DNA from: Cytophagia bacterium
GTDB lineage: Bacteria > Bacteroidota > Bacteroidia > Cytophagales > Cyclobacteriaceae
Assembly (NCBI GenBank): GCA_013373005.1
Contig: JABXIP010000037.1
Location: forward strand, 1-16,684
Length of the DNA: 16,684 nucleotides
Reading direction: 5' to 3'
Under the pieces are notes generated by a model. That model was not told the DNA's origin and did no database searches. It was given only the letters and a program-made list of their open reading frames with translations. This document shows positions 1 to 7,794 of the stretch, piece by piece (the stretch's first letter is position 1; each line of letters opens with the position of its first letter). A program made the position numbers and the translations under genes.

Positions 1-867
1 AATGACCCTAAAGCCAAAGTACGTCCTGAGCAAGGGCTTTTGAAGCTTAGAAAAAGCTTGGGTCTATATGCCAATATCAGACCTGTGACGGCTTATGATA
101 GCTTACTACACATGTCTCCTTTGAAGACTGAGAAAATCAAGGGGGTTGATATTGTGGTGTATAGAGAGTTGACTGGTGGAATTTACTTTGGAGAAAAAGG
201 AAGGACTGAAGATGGTGCTTACGACCATTGTACTTACTCCAATTATGAGATTGACCGTATAGCTCATTTGGCGTTTCAATCGGCCCAAAACAGAAGAAAA
301 CATGTTACACTGGTAGACAAGGCCAATGTGCTAGAAACTTCAAGGCTTTGGAGGGAAAGAGTAACTGAAATTGCGAAGGAATATCCTGATGTAGAGCTGG
401 ATGCAATGTTTGTTGACAATGCCGCTATGCAGATGATTCAGAATCCTAAGCAATTTGATGTAATACTTACAGAAAACATGTTTGGTGATATTATCTCGGA
501 CGAAGCCAGTGTAATTGGTGGGTCGCTTGGTTTGTTACCTTCTGCTTCTGTGGGAGATAAAACAGCCATGTTCGAGCCTATTCACGGATCTTATCCGCAG
601 GCTACAGGTCAGAATATTGCTAACCCATTAGCTACTATTCTTTCAGCAGCTATGATGCTAGACCATTTGGGATTGATTGATGAGGCTATAGAAGTGCGTC
701 AGGCAGTAAATGCTTCCTTGAGAAATGGAATGGTAACATCAGACTTAGCCAAAGAACATAGCTATGGTACCGATAGAGTAGGAGATTTTATTGCCAACTG
801 CATTGTAGAAGGCGAGGAATCTTGTGCTCAAACTAACATTAAAGCAGGAATCAGCACCATTATTTAA
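1..867 (+). CDS. leuB: 3-isopropylmalate dehydrogenase, 5'-truncated by the window edge
   Basis: LeuB oxidises and decarboxylates 3-isopropylmalate with NAD+ in the cytoplasm, the third step specific to leucine synthesis. The reading frame is open from base 1, so about 65-70 N-terminal residues (family length roughly 350-360) lie outside the window; 288 residues are visible. Family signatures in order are KLRKSLGLYANIRPV near the start, the catalytic lysine in VDKANVLETSRLW, the substrate and metal segment VDNAAMQM, DIISDEASVIGGSLG with the metal-binding aspartates, and the NAD-site segment FEPIHGSYPQATGQNIANP. The C-terminus runs about 17 residues past the usual end (after VGDFIAN), with two cysteines. 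The stop codon shares bases with the stop of the opposing histidine kinase, and no classical terminator separates them. The family call is firm; leu genes upstream are expected but not visible. Confidence 0.96.
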   Translation, partial: NDPKAKVRPEQGLLKLRKSLGLYANIRPVTAYDSLLHMSPLKTEKIKGVDIVVYRELTGGIYFGEKGRTEDGAYDHCTYSNYEIDRIAHLAFQSAQNRRKHVTLVDKANVLETSRLWRERVTEIAKEYPDVELDAMFVDNAAMQMIQNPKQFDVILTENMFGDIISDEASVIGGSLGLLPSASVGDKTAMFEPIHGSYPQATGQNIANPLATILSAAMMLDHLGLIDEAIEVRQAVNASLRNGMVTSDLAKEHSYGTDRVGDFIANCIVEGEESCAQTNIKAGISTII

Positions 868-2198
868 GCAGCGTGCTGATTTTTAGAAATATCAATAGCA
901 GGAACCATTACGAAGAAGGTGGTTCCTGCTTCTTCTGTAGATTCTACTCGAATCTGGCCCTTTAAGGTATCTACCAATTTTTTGGCGATTGCCAACCCAA
1001 TTCCTAGTCCTTCCTTTTCTTCAATATTATTCCCTCTAAAGAATAGGTCGAAAATTTGACCAATGTTCTCATTATTTAGTGGAACGCCCTTATTGTTAAT
1101 ATTGAATTCGAACGATTTTCCAGTAACAGAGTACTGGATATGAATTTTGGAGTCAGGTGCATTATACTTGACAGCATTGGAAATCAAAATCTTCAATAGC
1201 TTCTCAATAATTGGAAAATTAGAGTGAAACTCATGGGTGCTTTCTTCAAGAGCTTCAATGCTTATTTCGTTTCTACTGCCAGATTCCAAGTTAATCTGGT
1301 CAACAATTTCATGAATCGATTTACCGATATCAAATTCTGTTGCACTCTCAGCCAACTTGGTGAAATCTACTTTGTGTAGATAAAGAACATCCTCAATCAT
1401 ATCAGACATGCTTTGGACAGCTCCAAGAATACGGCTAAGGTGTTTTTTAAATCTCTTGTCATCCGGGTTGCTAATCATATCGATTAACTGAGTGGATGTT
1501 GAAATGGTGGTTAGAGGAGTTTTGAACTGGTGGGAAATGGAGTGCACCAAATGAGATCTTAGCTCACTAATCTGCCTTTCCTCATTCAAGGTATGCTCCA
1601 AACGGCTCTCGATAAGTTTTCTTTTCGAGATTTCCTGTTTCATATTGCTGAGTGCAGTCTTAAGCTCTTTGGTCTGCATCTCAATATATTGATTGAGGTG
1701 TTTATGAATTAGTCTCGACTCAATGAGTCCCATCACCATATTAGCCAAACTCTGAAGTCGAGTCTTTTGCTTTTCAGTTAAGCTCCTTGGTTTGTCATCA
1801 AGAATACAGAGAGTACCTAATGCAATTCCATTTTTGTCTACAATGGGAGCTCCCGCATAAAATCTGATTTTCCCGTCATCAGTAACTATCGGGAAGTGTT
1901 TAAACCTGTCGTCTTTACTTAGATCATTTATCTCAAAAACCTCATTAGGTGTTTGTATTGCATATGAACAAACCGAAACATCTCTAGATGTCTCTTTGTC
2001 CTTCATGCCACATGTAGATTTAAACCATTGTCTGTCTTCATCAACTAAAGACACAGAAGACATTTTGGCATCGAAAAGCTCAGATGCCAGTACAGTAATT
2101 TCATCGAATTCCTTCTCAACCTCAGTATCAAGTATTTGATACGAGTGTAAAGCCTCTAATCTTTGCTCTTCCTTTTTAGAAAATTCTGGAGCTTCCAT
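864..2198 (-). CDS. GAF-domain sensor histidine kinase
   Basis: Predicted cytosolic two-component sensor kinase of 444 residues with no membrane span or signal peptide. An N-terminal GAF domain (about residues 15-150) has the typical opening RLEALHSYQILDT and the segments VDEDRQWFKS and RFYAGAPI of Bacteroidota GAF kinases. A coiled-coil linker (about 165-215) leads to the dimerisation domain with the phosphorylated histidine in SHQFKTPL (about His223), then the ATPase domain with N-box ISNAVKYN, F-box IFDLFFRG and G2 box GLGIGLA. The G1 box reads NNKGVP, so the usual Asp is replaced by Asn. The ligand is unknown and no response regulator is adjacent. I chose the ATG at 2196-2198 because family members start a few residues before the RLEAL motif; an ATG at 2249 and a TTG at 2255 are in frame and would add up to 19 residues. 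It converges on leuB with overlapping stops. Confidence 0.9.
   Translation of the reverse strand: MEAPEFSKKEEQRLEALHSYQILDTEVEKEFDEITVLASELFDAKMSSVSLVDEDRQWFKSTCGMKDKETSRDVSVCSYAIQTPNEVFEINDLSKDDRFKHFPIVTDDGKIRFYAGAPIVDKNGIALGTLCILDDKPRSLTEKQKTRLQSLANMVMGLIESRLIHKHLNQYIEMQTKELKTALSNMKQEISKRKLIESRLEHTLNEERQISELRSHLVHSISHQFKTPLTTISTSTQLIDMISNPDDKRFKKHLSRILGAVQSMSDMIEDVLYLHKVDFTKLAESATEFDIGKSIHEIVDQINLESGSRNEISIEALEESTHEFHSNFPIIEKLLKILISNAVKYNAPDSKIHIQYSVTGKSFEFNINNKGVPLNNENIGQIFDLFFRGNNIEEKEGLGIGLAIAKKLVDTLKGQIRVESTEEAGTTFFVMVPAIDISKNQHAA
897..930. other. 10-bp perfect inverted repeat inside the kinase gene, downstream of leuB
   Basis: AGCAGGAACC (897-906) and GGTTCCTGCT (921-930) can pair perfectly around a 14-base loop. 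It lies 30 bases past the leuB stop, inside the 3' coding end of the kinase. In the leuB transcript the hairpin is followed by TCTTCTG, a pyrimidine run with few consecutive Ts, so it is not a classical terminator but could slow polymerase or protect the leuB 3' end. Confidence 0.4.
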
Positions 2199-2391
2199 TT
2201 TCTTGTGGTTTTGTTGTTTGGCATATAAGACCTTAGTAAGAACAAACATGGCCAAATGGGCCTAAATTTATCTCAGTCTAATTCCTATTTGGGATAAATA
2301 GGTAAATCACCTAGCAATGAATTTCGGAATATAAAGGTACATAAAGTCATTGAAATTGATATGAAAATAGGTGAAACACTTATGCTTTTGG

Positions 2392-2399
2392 TATCTTCG
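2392..2399 (+). promoter_or_regulatory. Possible -7 element for the GPP34-family gene
   Basis: TATCTTCG matches the Bacteroidota -7 consensus TAnnTTTG with one mismatch and ends 19 bases before the ATG at 2419, which would give a leader of roughly a dozen bases. No good -33 TTTG is found at the usual spacing, so this is a weak call. It supports the ATG at 2419, since a GTG start at 2371 would lie upstream of the predicted transcript. Confidence 0.35.
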
Positions 2400-2418
2400 A
2401 TTCTATACTCAAAAACTC

Positions 2419-3096
2419 ATGAAATTAAATCTACTGGAAGAATATCTATTATTGGCCTTAGATGATGAAAAGGGCAAGTTTGTAATAGACTCTACCCGAC
2501 TTCATTTCGGCTTTGCCGGAGCTGTTTTATTGGAGCTTGCATTACGAGGAAAGATACAGGTTGAGGGAGAAAAACTCATTCTTGAGGACAGGTCATATGA
2601 ACCAGAGATGTCTGTTAATAAGATGATTGATGTCATTAGAGAACAAGACAGCCCTACGCTCAAGAAGTCCATTCAGATTTTAGCCAGAAAGTCAGCAGAG
2701 ATTAAGAACGATACACTTCAAAGGCTTATTCATAAGGGAATTCTAAAGAAAGAAGAACATAAATTACTTTGGATTATTCCTTATGATAAATACCCAACTT
2801 CTAACCTGACTCCGGAAAACAAGGTGAGAAAAAGGCTCGATGATGTCATCAGTGAACATTCTCCGGTTGACCCGCATGACCTAATGCTTTTGAGTTTAAT
2901 AGACGCCACTGATTTGACCAAAGAGGCCTTCAGAGACAAGGATGACTACAAGGCCATAAAGAAGAAGATTCAGGAAGTAACTAAAGACATTAAGGTGAGC
3001 CAGGTGATCAACAAGAGCATCCGTGAGATTCAGGCGGCCATTATGATTGCCATTACTGCTTCTATTATTGTCACTAGTGTGGCGACAAATAACTAA
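2419..3096 (+). CDS. GPP34 (GOLPH3/Vps74-like) family protein
   Basis: A 225-residue protein resembling the GPP34 family (Pfam PF05719), known in eukaryotes as the Golgi phosphoinositide-binding proteins GOLPH3 and Vps74 and found in some bacteria with no known role. The signature is the N-terminal stretch NLLEEYLLLALDDEKG followed by FAGAVLLELALRGKI, then LEDRSYEP, a helical middle with NDTLQRLIHKGILKKEEHKLLWI, and a C-terminal half with DPHDLMLLSLID. The last ~20 residues (AAIMIAITASIIVTSVA) are strongly hydrophobic and could form a membrane hairpin or tail anchor. I chose the ATG at 2419 because the family motif begins right there and a -7-like box sits just upstream; a GTG start at 2371 would add 16 residues with no family similarity. 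It is followed by yebC, which has its own promoter. Function in this organism is unknown. Confidence 0.8.
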   Translation: MKLNLLEEYLLLALDDEKGKFVIDSTRLHFGFAGAVLLELALRGKIQVEGEKLILEDRSYEPEMSVNKMIDVIREQDSPTLKKSIQILARKSAEIKNDTLQRLIHKGILKKEEHKLLWIIPYDKYPTSNLTPENKVRKRLDDVISEHSPVDPHDLMLLSLIDATDLTKEAFRDKDDYKAIKKKIQEVTKDIKVSQVINKSIREIQAAIMIAITASIIVTSVATNN

Positions 3097-3114
3097 CATT
3101 TTTTCATCAGCCGA

Positions 3115-3143
3115 TTGCCATTTGATCGGACTTCGTATTTTTG
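3115..3143 (+). promoter_or_regulatory. Promoter of yebC
   Basis: The -7 element TATTTTTG (3136-3143, followed by C) is a full match to TAnnTTTG(C). A TTG at 3115-3117 lies 18 bases upstream as a possible -33 core; a second TTTG at 3121-3124 is too close. Transcription would start near 3149, about 15 bases before the yebC ATG. A short inverted repeat CCGAT...ATCGG (3111-3115/3125-3129) overlaps the -33 region and might be an operator, but is too short to be sure. Confidence 0.6.
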
Positions 3144-3164
3144 CAGCCAATAACTATTTGAGAT

Positions 3165-3893
3165 ATGGGAAGAGCGTTTGAATATCGTAAAGCCGCCAAA
3201 ATGAAAAGATGGGACAAGATGTCCCGTATATTTCCAAAACTAGCAAAGGCCATTACTATGGCAGCTAAAGAAGGAGGAGGTGATCCTGATATGAATGCCT
3301 CATTGCGTACGGCTATTCAAAACGCAAAGGCTCAGAATATGCCTAAAGACAATATTGATGCAGCCATTAAAAGGGCAACAAGCAAAGATGTTGAGGCTTA
3401 TGTAGAGATTAATTATGAAGGCAAAGGACCTTTTGGAGTTTTGGTATTCGTAGAATGTGCTACAGACAACCAAAACAGAACCGTTGCCAACGTGAAGTCA
3501 TACTTCAATAAAGCTGGAGGTGGACTGGTGCCTAATGGATCTCTGGAGTTTATGTTCTCAAGAAAAGCCGTGTTCGAGTTTGAAAAAACCGATGATATTG
3601 ATTTAGAAGAACTGGAATTGGAACTGATCGATGCAGGTTTGGAAGAGTTCGATACCCATACTGATGAGGAAGAGGGAACAACTACGGTATATGCCTATGC
3701 AGACTATACCAACTTCGGTTCATTACAGGGCGCTCTGGAAGAACAGAACATCCAAGTGAAGAATGCAGCACTTAAAAGATTCCCAACCACACCAGTCGAA
3801 TTCAGTGATGAGCAGTTGGAAGAAATTGAAAAGATGCTAGATAAGCTTGAAGATGATGATGATGTTCAGGCTGTTTATACAAATATTGAGTGA
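3165..3893 (+). CDS. yebC: YebC/TACO1 family translation-associated protein
   Basis: A 242-residue member of the YebC/PmpR/TACO1 family, the usual length. Family features are the opening MGRAFEYRKAAKMKRWDKMSRIF, the conserved AITMAAKEGGGDPDMNASLRTAIQNAK and MPKDNIDAAIKRA in domain 1, then the middle and C-terminal domains with YEGKGPFGV, ATDNQNRTVANVKSYFNKAGG and a strongly acidic tail. Older work treated these proteins as transcription regulators; newer work on TACO1 and bacterial YebC-type proteins points to help for ribosomes at difficult sequences such as proline runs. The opening MGRAFEYRK is the version typical of Bacteroidota rather than the MAGHSKW form of proteobacteria. The gene has its own promoter and ends in a strong terminator, so it is probably a single-gene unit. 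The ATG at 3165 is well supported by the conserved N-terminus. Confidence 0.95.
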   Translation: MGRAFEYRKAAKMKRWDKMSRIFPKLAKAITMAAKEGGGDPDMNASLRTAIQNAKAQNMPKDNIDAAIKRATSKDVEAYVEINYEGKGPFGVLVFVECATDNQNRTVANVKSYFNKAGGGLVPNGSLEFMFSRKAVFEFEKTDDIDLEELELELIDAGLEEFDTHTDEEEGTTTVYAYADYTNFGSLQGALEEQNIQVKNAALKRFPTTPVEFSDEQLEEIEKMLDKLEDDDDVQAVYTNIE

Positions 3894-3919
3894 TTTAACT
3901 CATTGAAATACAGTATTAT

Positions 3920-3946
3920 AAAGCTCCGTCAACCGGAGCTTTTTTT
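3920..3946 (+). terminator. Intrinsic terminator after yebC
   Basis: A perfect 9-bp stem AAAGCTCCG/CGGAGCTTT (3920-3928/3934-3942) with a 5-base loop, running straight into a run of Ts. It lies about 27 bases past the yebC stop. Confidence 0.9.
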
Positions 3947-3997
3947 ATGGTCTTACATTTTTGGCATCATTTTGGAAAAATGATTCATACATCAATC

Positions 3998-4006
3998 AAA
4001 GGAGGT
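3998..4006 (+). promoter_or_regulatory. Strong Shine-Dalgarno sequence of the small lipoprotein gene
   Basis: AAAGGAGGT lies with its GGAGG core ending 5 bases before the ATG at 4011, a near-perfect complement to the 3' end of 16S rRNA. Other starts in the window lack such a site, in keeping with the general scarcity of these sequences in Bacteroidota. It fixes the start codon and suggests high initiation or a different regulatory mode. Confidence 0.75.
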
Positions 4007-4010
4007 CAAT

Positions 4011-4421
4011 ATGAAAAAAGGGTTACTCATTTTATCGGTTTTAGTCTTTCTCAGTAGTTGTGATGTTTGGCTGGTAGAAGTGCCATACGATCCGCGAGAT
4101 AACTTCACCGGAAGGTTCAATGTAGAGGAGTATAGTGAAACGTACGATGTACTCACTAAATATAAAGTTCGAATTGTTAAAGATGGAGATGCTTATAGCA
4201 ATGCCGTTTACATCAGCAATTTCTACGGTGAAGATTTAGAGATACTAGGAGAGGTAGTTGGTGATCGACTAATAATCCCTCATCAAAGTATCAATGGCTA
4301 TGTAATTGAAGGAACTGGAAGAATCGAATATGGAGACCTGGTTATGACATACTCCGTTGATGATTATTATGACAATAATGGACTCGTAGATTTTTGTAAC
4401 ACAGTCTATTTCAGAAGATAA
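4011..4421 (+). CDS. Small predicted lipoprotein of unknown function
   Basis: A 136-residue protein with a lipoprotein signal peptide: MKK, a hydrophobic core, and lipobox FLSSC with the lipid-modified Cys17, followed by DVW. The mature part alternates hydrophobic and polar residues in short stretches (NFTGRFNVEEYSETY, KYKVRIVK, AVYISNFYG, LIIPHQSINGYVIEGTGRI, LVMTYSVDDYY) as expected for an all-beta sandwich or small barrel, and a C-terminal DFCNTVYF adds one more cysteine. Many Bacteroidota have small lipoproteins of this pattern but I cannot name the family or a function. It would be anchored to the inner or outer membrane outside the cytoplasm. It has an unusually strong ribosome binding site and is flanked by terminators on both sides, so it is its own transcription unit. 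Confidence 0.85.
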   Translation: MKKGLLILSVLVFLSSCDVWLVEVPYDPRDNFTGRFNVEEYSETYDVLTKYKVRIVKDGDAYSNAVYISNFYGEDLEILGEVVGDRLIIPHQSINGYVIEGTGRIEYGDLVMTYSVDDYYDNNGLVDFCNTVYFRR

Positions 4422-4444
4422 ATGTTGTTTTGAGTTTTGATCAG

Positions 4445-4475
4445 GGTCTGCCCAATTTGGGCAGGCCTTTTTTTT
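4445..4475 (+). terminator. Intrinsic terminator after the small lipoprotein gene
   Basis: A 9-bp stem GGTCTGCCC/GGGCAGGCC (4445-4453/4459-4467, one G-T pair) with a 5-base loop, followed by eight Ts. It starts 23 bases after the lipoprotein stop. Confidence 0.9.
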
Positions 4476-4529
4476 AAACATATACTCCTTAAATTGGGTT
4501 GATTTCACATAACTTTAATAAAACGAATC

Positions 4530-5027
4530 ATGTCAAAAATCACCCTTGGAGGTACTGAAACCTCTACAAACGGAACACTTCCGGAAGTGGGTACCACTTT
4601 AAATAATTACACATTTGTTAAAAACGATATGTCACCGGTGAGCCTGGTGGAGTTTAAGGGTAAGAATCTTATTCTCAATATATTCCCAAGTGTAGATACT
4701 TCGGTTTGTGCTACTTCGGTAAGAACATTCAATAAGCAGGCTTCAAGTCTCGACAACACGGCAGTTTTGTGTATTTCAAAAGACCTTCCATTTGCTCTTA
4801 ACAGGTTTTGCGGAGCTGAAGGCATTGAAAATGTTACGGTAGCTTCTGACTTTAGAACACCTCAGTTTGCCGAAGATATGGGCTTGAAAATCATTGATGG
4901 CGCATTCGAAGGACTTGACTCCAGAGTGATTATCGTATTGGATAAAGACGGTAAAGTGAAATATACTGAGCAGGTTCCTGAAGTTGGTCAGGAGCCTAAC
5001 TATGAATCGGCTTTAGCCTCTCTTTAA
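4530..5027 (+). CDS. tpx: Thiol peroxidase (Tpx-type peroxiredoxin)
   Basis: Tpx reduces hydrogen peroxide and alkyl hydroperoxides using thioredoxin-derived electrons. The protein is 165 residues, the family's usual length, and has the atypical 2-Cys arrangement: peroxidatic Cys60 in SVDTSVCATSVRTFN and resolving Cys94 in LPFALNRFCGAEGIENV, matching Cys61 and Cys95 of the E. coli enzyme. Other conserved pieces are the N-terminal LGGTETSTNGTLPEVG, the ASDFRTPQFAEDMGLKI loop, and LDSRVIIVLDKDGKVKYTEQVPEV near the end. There is no signal peptide, so it works in the cytoplasm. An extra Cys81 is present. The gene stands alone between two terminators; TAACTTTA (4510-4517) just upstream resembles a -7 element but lacks a -33 partner. 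It fits with the two methionine sulfoxide reductases further along, though they are not in one operon. Confidence 0.97.
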   Translation: MSKITLGGTETSTNGTLPEVGTTLNNYTFVKNDMSPVSLVEFKGKNLILNIFPSVDTSVCATSVRTFNKQASSLDNTAVLCISKDLPFALNRFCGAEGIENVTVASDFRTPQFAEDMGLKIIDGAFEGLDSRVIIVLDKDGKVKYTEQVPEVGQEPNYESALASL

Positions 5028-5038
5028 AAAGCATTCCT

Positions 5039-5078
5039 AAAATCCACCGTTGAATTCTTAGCCAGCGGTGGATTTTTT
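5039..5078 (+). terminator. Intrinsic terminator after tpx
   Basis: An 11-bp perfect stem, AAAATCCACCG/CGGTGGATTTT (5039-5049/5066-5076), with a 16-base loop and a T run, starting 12 bases after the tpx stop. Confidence 0.88.
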
Positions 5079-5128
5079 ATAACTTCCCAGATTGGCTTGC
5101 GTAGATCAAGCCATCAACCACATAACCT

Positions 5129-7654
5129 ATGAGACTTCTTTCACGCATTTTTTGCGCAATATTATTGATTAATTTCTACAGCCAATCTCTGGCACAAGCT
5201 CCTAAAAAACCAGATGCAGCAGAATTAAAGCAAGCCTTAAATAAGCTAGAGGTTTTGGGTTCAGTTATGTACTTGGCAGCTCACCCAGATGATGAAAACA
5301 CGCGACTTATCGCTTACATGGCCAATGAAAAGAAGCTAAGAACGGCTTACCTGGCTATGACTCGCGGAGATGGGGGGCAAAATCTAATAGGTAACGATAT
5401 AAGAGAATACCTGGGAATTATCCGTACTCAGGAACTGTTGGCGGCCAGAAGAACAGATGGAGGTGAGCAATTTTTTACCAGAGCAAATGACTTCGGTTTC
5501 TCCAAAGATCCGGACGAGACCTTCAATATTTGGGATAGAGATGATGTATTGGCCGATGTAATCTGGAACATCAGACGCTTTAGACCTGATGTTATCATTA
5601 CCCGATTCGATACTGCCAGAGGTAGAGAGGGAATGCACGGTCACCATACCGCTTCGGCAATTTTGGCCCAGGAAGCTTTCACAAAGGCTGCAGACCCATC
5701 GGTATTTCCCGAACAACTTCAATATGTAAAGACCTGGCAGCCCAAAGGGCTTTATTGGAATACCTACAATTTTGGAGGTAGCTTCACCTCAGAACATTCC
5801 AATGAACAAGGTTACTACGAAATGGATTTAGGTGCTTACAATGAACTTCTTGGTCTTTCTTATGACGAAATATCGGCATTGAGTAGAAGTAATCACAAAT
5901 CTCAAGGCTTTGGCAGTACTGGAAGAAGAGGAGAGTTGAAAGAGTACCTGATGCATTGGAATGGAGAACTTCCTAAAGGAGACATCTTCGCAAATATTGA
6001 TCAATCCTGGTCAAGAGTAAAAGGAGGGGCAGAAATAGGTCAAATGATCGCTCAGGCTAATGATGACTTTGATATGGAGAAACCTTCAGCCATTGTTCCT
6101 CAATTGATTGAAATAAAAAAGAAGATTGAATCCATAGACGATGAGTATTGGAAAGAGCTCAAGTTGAATGAATTGGAATTCATTATCAAAGGAGCTTTGG
6201 GGCTTTACCTTGAGGTAACGGCAAATGACTATTCAGCTACGCAGGGCGAGAGTGTAGAGCTCAATTTGGAAGCCATTAACAGATCTGATGTAGATGTGCG
6301 ACTGAATGCATTGAGGTTTGAGGGCTCAATGACTGCGCAGAGAATACAGAAGAAACTAGATAATAATGTGCTTGTCAACAGCAGAACTACTTTTCCAATC
6401 AATCAGGAAATCAGTCAGCCGTATTGGTTGAAAGATAAAGGCAGTCTGGGTATGTATGCCGTAAAGGAGCAGCAGCTGCGCGGGTTAGCCGAAAATCCAC
6501 CAGCAGTGATGGCCATTTTAGATGTACTGATTGAGGGAGAGGTTTTCCACTTTGAGACCCCTGTGGTGTACAAAGAAAATGACAGGGTAGATGGAGAGGT
6601 TTACAGGCCTTTTGTAATTACCCCTCCGGTGTTTGTTTCAATGGACGCATCTGTGATTATGTTCCCAGATCAGGAAGCTAAGCCGGTAGAAGTACTGGTG
6701 AAGTCTGGTAAAGATAATGTTAGTGGAGTAATCAATCTTAATCTTCCTGCAGGATGGAAGGCTAGCGAAAACAATATCAAATATAGCTTGGCTAAGAAAG
6801 GAGACGAACAAAGATTTCAATTGAGTATTCTTCCTCCGACTGAGCCATCAGAGGCCTATATGACAGTTGAAGCTACTTATGAGAATAAGGTATATAATAG
6901 CTCTCTGAGGGTGGTAGATTATGACCATATCCCAACACAGACGGTTTTCCCTAAAAGTGAGGTAAAGATTGTAAAGCTTGACCTGCAAAAGAAAGGTCAA
7001 TATGTAGGCTACATTATGGGTTCTGGGGATGATATACCTGCTAGTTTAGAACAGGTAGGTTACACAGTAGACATTCTTGATCCGGAGAAGATCAACCTTG
7101 AAATGCTCAAAAATTACGATGCCGTAATTGTTGGAGTGAGAGCCTACAATACTGTAGATAGAATGAACTTCATTCAACCTGAATTAATGAAGTTTGTAGA
7201 GGCTGGTGGAACGGTAATTACCCAGTACAATACCTCCATGAGAGATCAACCTGCCATTGGTCCTTACGATTTCAGTATTTCCAGAGATAGAGTTACTGTT
7301 GAAGAAGCGGAAGTACGAGTGCTAGCGGCAGATCATCCGGTCATCAACGGCCCTAACAAGATAACAGATAAGGATTTTGAAGGCTGGGTGCAGGAGAGAG
7401 GTTTATACTTTCCCAATGAATGGGATGAGCATTACACACCGATTCTCTCGGCAAATGACCCAGGTGAAACACCGAAGAATGGGGGGCTTTTGGTCACTAA
7501 GTTTGGTGAAGGGTATTTTGTTTATACAGGCTATTCTTGGTTTAGAGAATTGCCTGCAGGGGTGCCCGGTGCTTTCAGAATATTCACAAATATGATTTCT
7601 TTGGGTCAAGATAATCCAAAGCCTACATCTCTCAATTCAGTTGAAAACAAGTAA
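5129..7654 (+). CDS. Exported PIG-L family deacetylase with C-terminal amidotransferase-like domain
   Basis: An 841-residue zinc-dependent N-deacetylase-like protein. A signal peptide (MRLLSRIFCAILLINFYSQSLA, cleavage near residue 22) sends it out of the cytoplasm. The PIG-L/LmbE domain follows (about residues 40-300): the zinc motif AHPDDE (51-56) and the third ligand region MHGHHTAS (His170-His173), with TRGDGGQN between. A middle beta-rich region (about 360-600) is followed by a domain (about 620-820) with LKNYDAVIVGVRAYNT and MKFVEAGGTVITQYNT that resembles class I glutamine amidotransferase-like folds but shows no obvious catalytic Cys-His pair. PIG-L enzymes remove acetyl groups from N-acetylglucosamine-type compounds; the substrate here is unknown. 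The two following genes start 2 bases after its stop and then overlap, giving an operon with a sodium:solute symporter, a pairing I recall as recurrent in Bacteroidota. The suggested role, deacetylating a compound before uptake, is inference. Confidence 0.9.
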   Translation: MRLLSRIFCAILLINFYSQSLAQAPKKPDAAELKQALNKLEVLGSVMYLAAHPDDENTRLIAYMANEKKLRTAYLAMTRGDGGQNLIGNDIREYLGIIRTQELLAARRTDGGEQFFTRANDFGFSKDPDETFNIWDRDDVLADVIWNIRRFRPDVIITRFDTARGREGMHGHHTASAILAQEAFTKAADPSVFPEQLQYVKTWQPKGLYWNTYNFGGSFTSEHSNEQGYYEMDLGAYNELLGLSYDEISALSRSNHKSQGFGSTGRRGELKEYLMHWNGELPKGDIFANIDQSWSRVKGGAEIGQMIAQANDDFDMEKPSAIVPQLIEIKKKIESIDDEYWKELKLNELEFIIKGALGLYLEVTANDYSATQGESVELNLEAINRSDVDVRLNALRFEGSMTAQRIQKKLDNNVLVNSRTTFPINQEISQPYWLKDKGSLGMYAVKEQQLRGLAENPPAVMAILDVLIEGEVFHFETPVVYKENDRVDGEVYRPFVITPPVFVSMDASVIMFPDQEAKPVEVLVKSGKDNVSGVINLNLPAGWKASENNIKYSLAKKGDEQRFQLSILPPTEPSEAYMTVEATYENKVYNSSLRVVDYDHIPTQTVFPKSEVKIVKLDLQKKGQYVGYIMGSGDDIPASLEQVGYTVDILDPEKINLEMLKNYDAVIVGVRAYNTVDRMNFIQPELMKFVEAGGTVITQYNTSMRDQPAIGPYDFSISRDRVTVEEAEVRVLAADHPVINGPNKITDKDFEGWVQERGLYFPNEWDEHYTPILSANDPGETPKNGGLLVTKFGEGYFVYTGYSWFRELPAGVPGAFRIFTNMISLGQDNPKPTSLNSVENK

Positions 7655-7656
7655 TT

Positions 7657-7794
7657 ATGAATGAAGAAAAGCCTGAAGAGGAAAAAGTAAAGTTCCTGAT
7701 TTTTAGCAGTTGGACAGGCGTTTATGCTTTTGTCATGTTCATTCTGGCATTTTTTATCTCTTTGTTTTACATGATTACTATTAGCTATTCATGA
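7657..7794 (+). CDS. 45-residue single-span membrane protein coupled to the symporter
   Basis: A small reading frame beginning ATG two bases after the PIG-L stop codon and ending in TGA at 7792-7794, which overlaps the symporter ATG at 7791-7793 (ATGA). The product starts with a charged head, MNEEKPEEEKVKFLIFSSW, and has one hydrophobic span (about residues 21-42, GVYAFVMFILAFFISLFYMI) ending ITISYS. With acidic and lysine residues in front of the span, the topology is not certain. The gap of 2 bases before and 4-base overlap after make translational coupling likely, and fill the space between two real genes exactly. It may be a small subunit or stabiliser of the symporter; sodium:solute symporters such as PanF and the DUF4212-linked ones have small partner proteins. 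I do not recognise a named family. Confidence 0.75.
   Translation: MNEEKPEEEKVKFLIFSSWTGVYAFVMFILAFFISLFYMITISYS

Noticed and set aside
2371..2418. GTG start for the GPP34-family gene 48 bases upstream
   Set aside because: The added 16 residues have no family similarity and lie upstream of the -7-like TATCTTCG; the ATG at 2419 is better.
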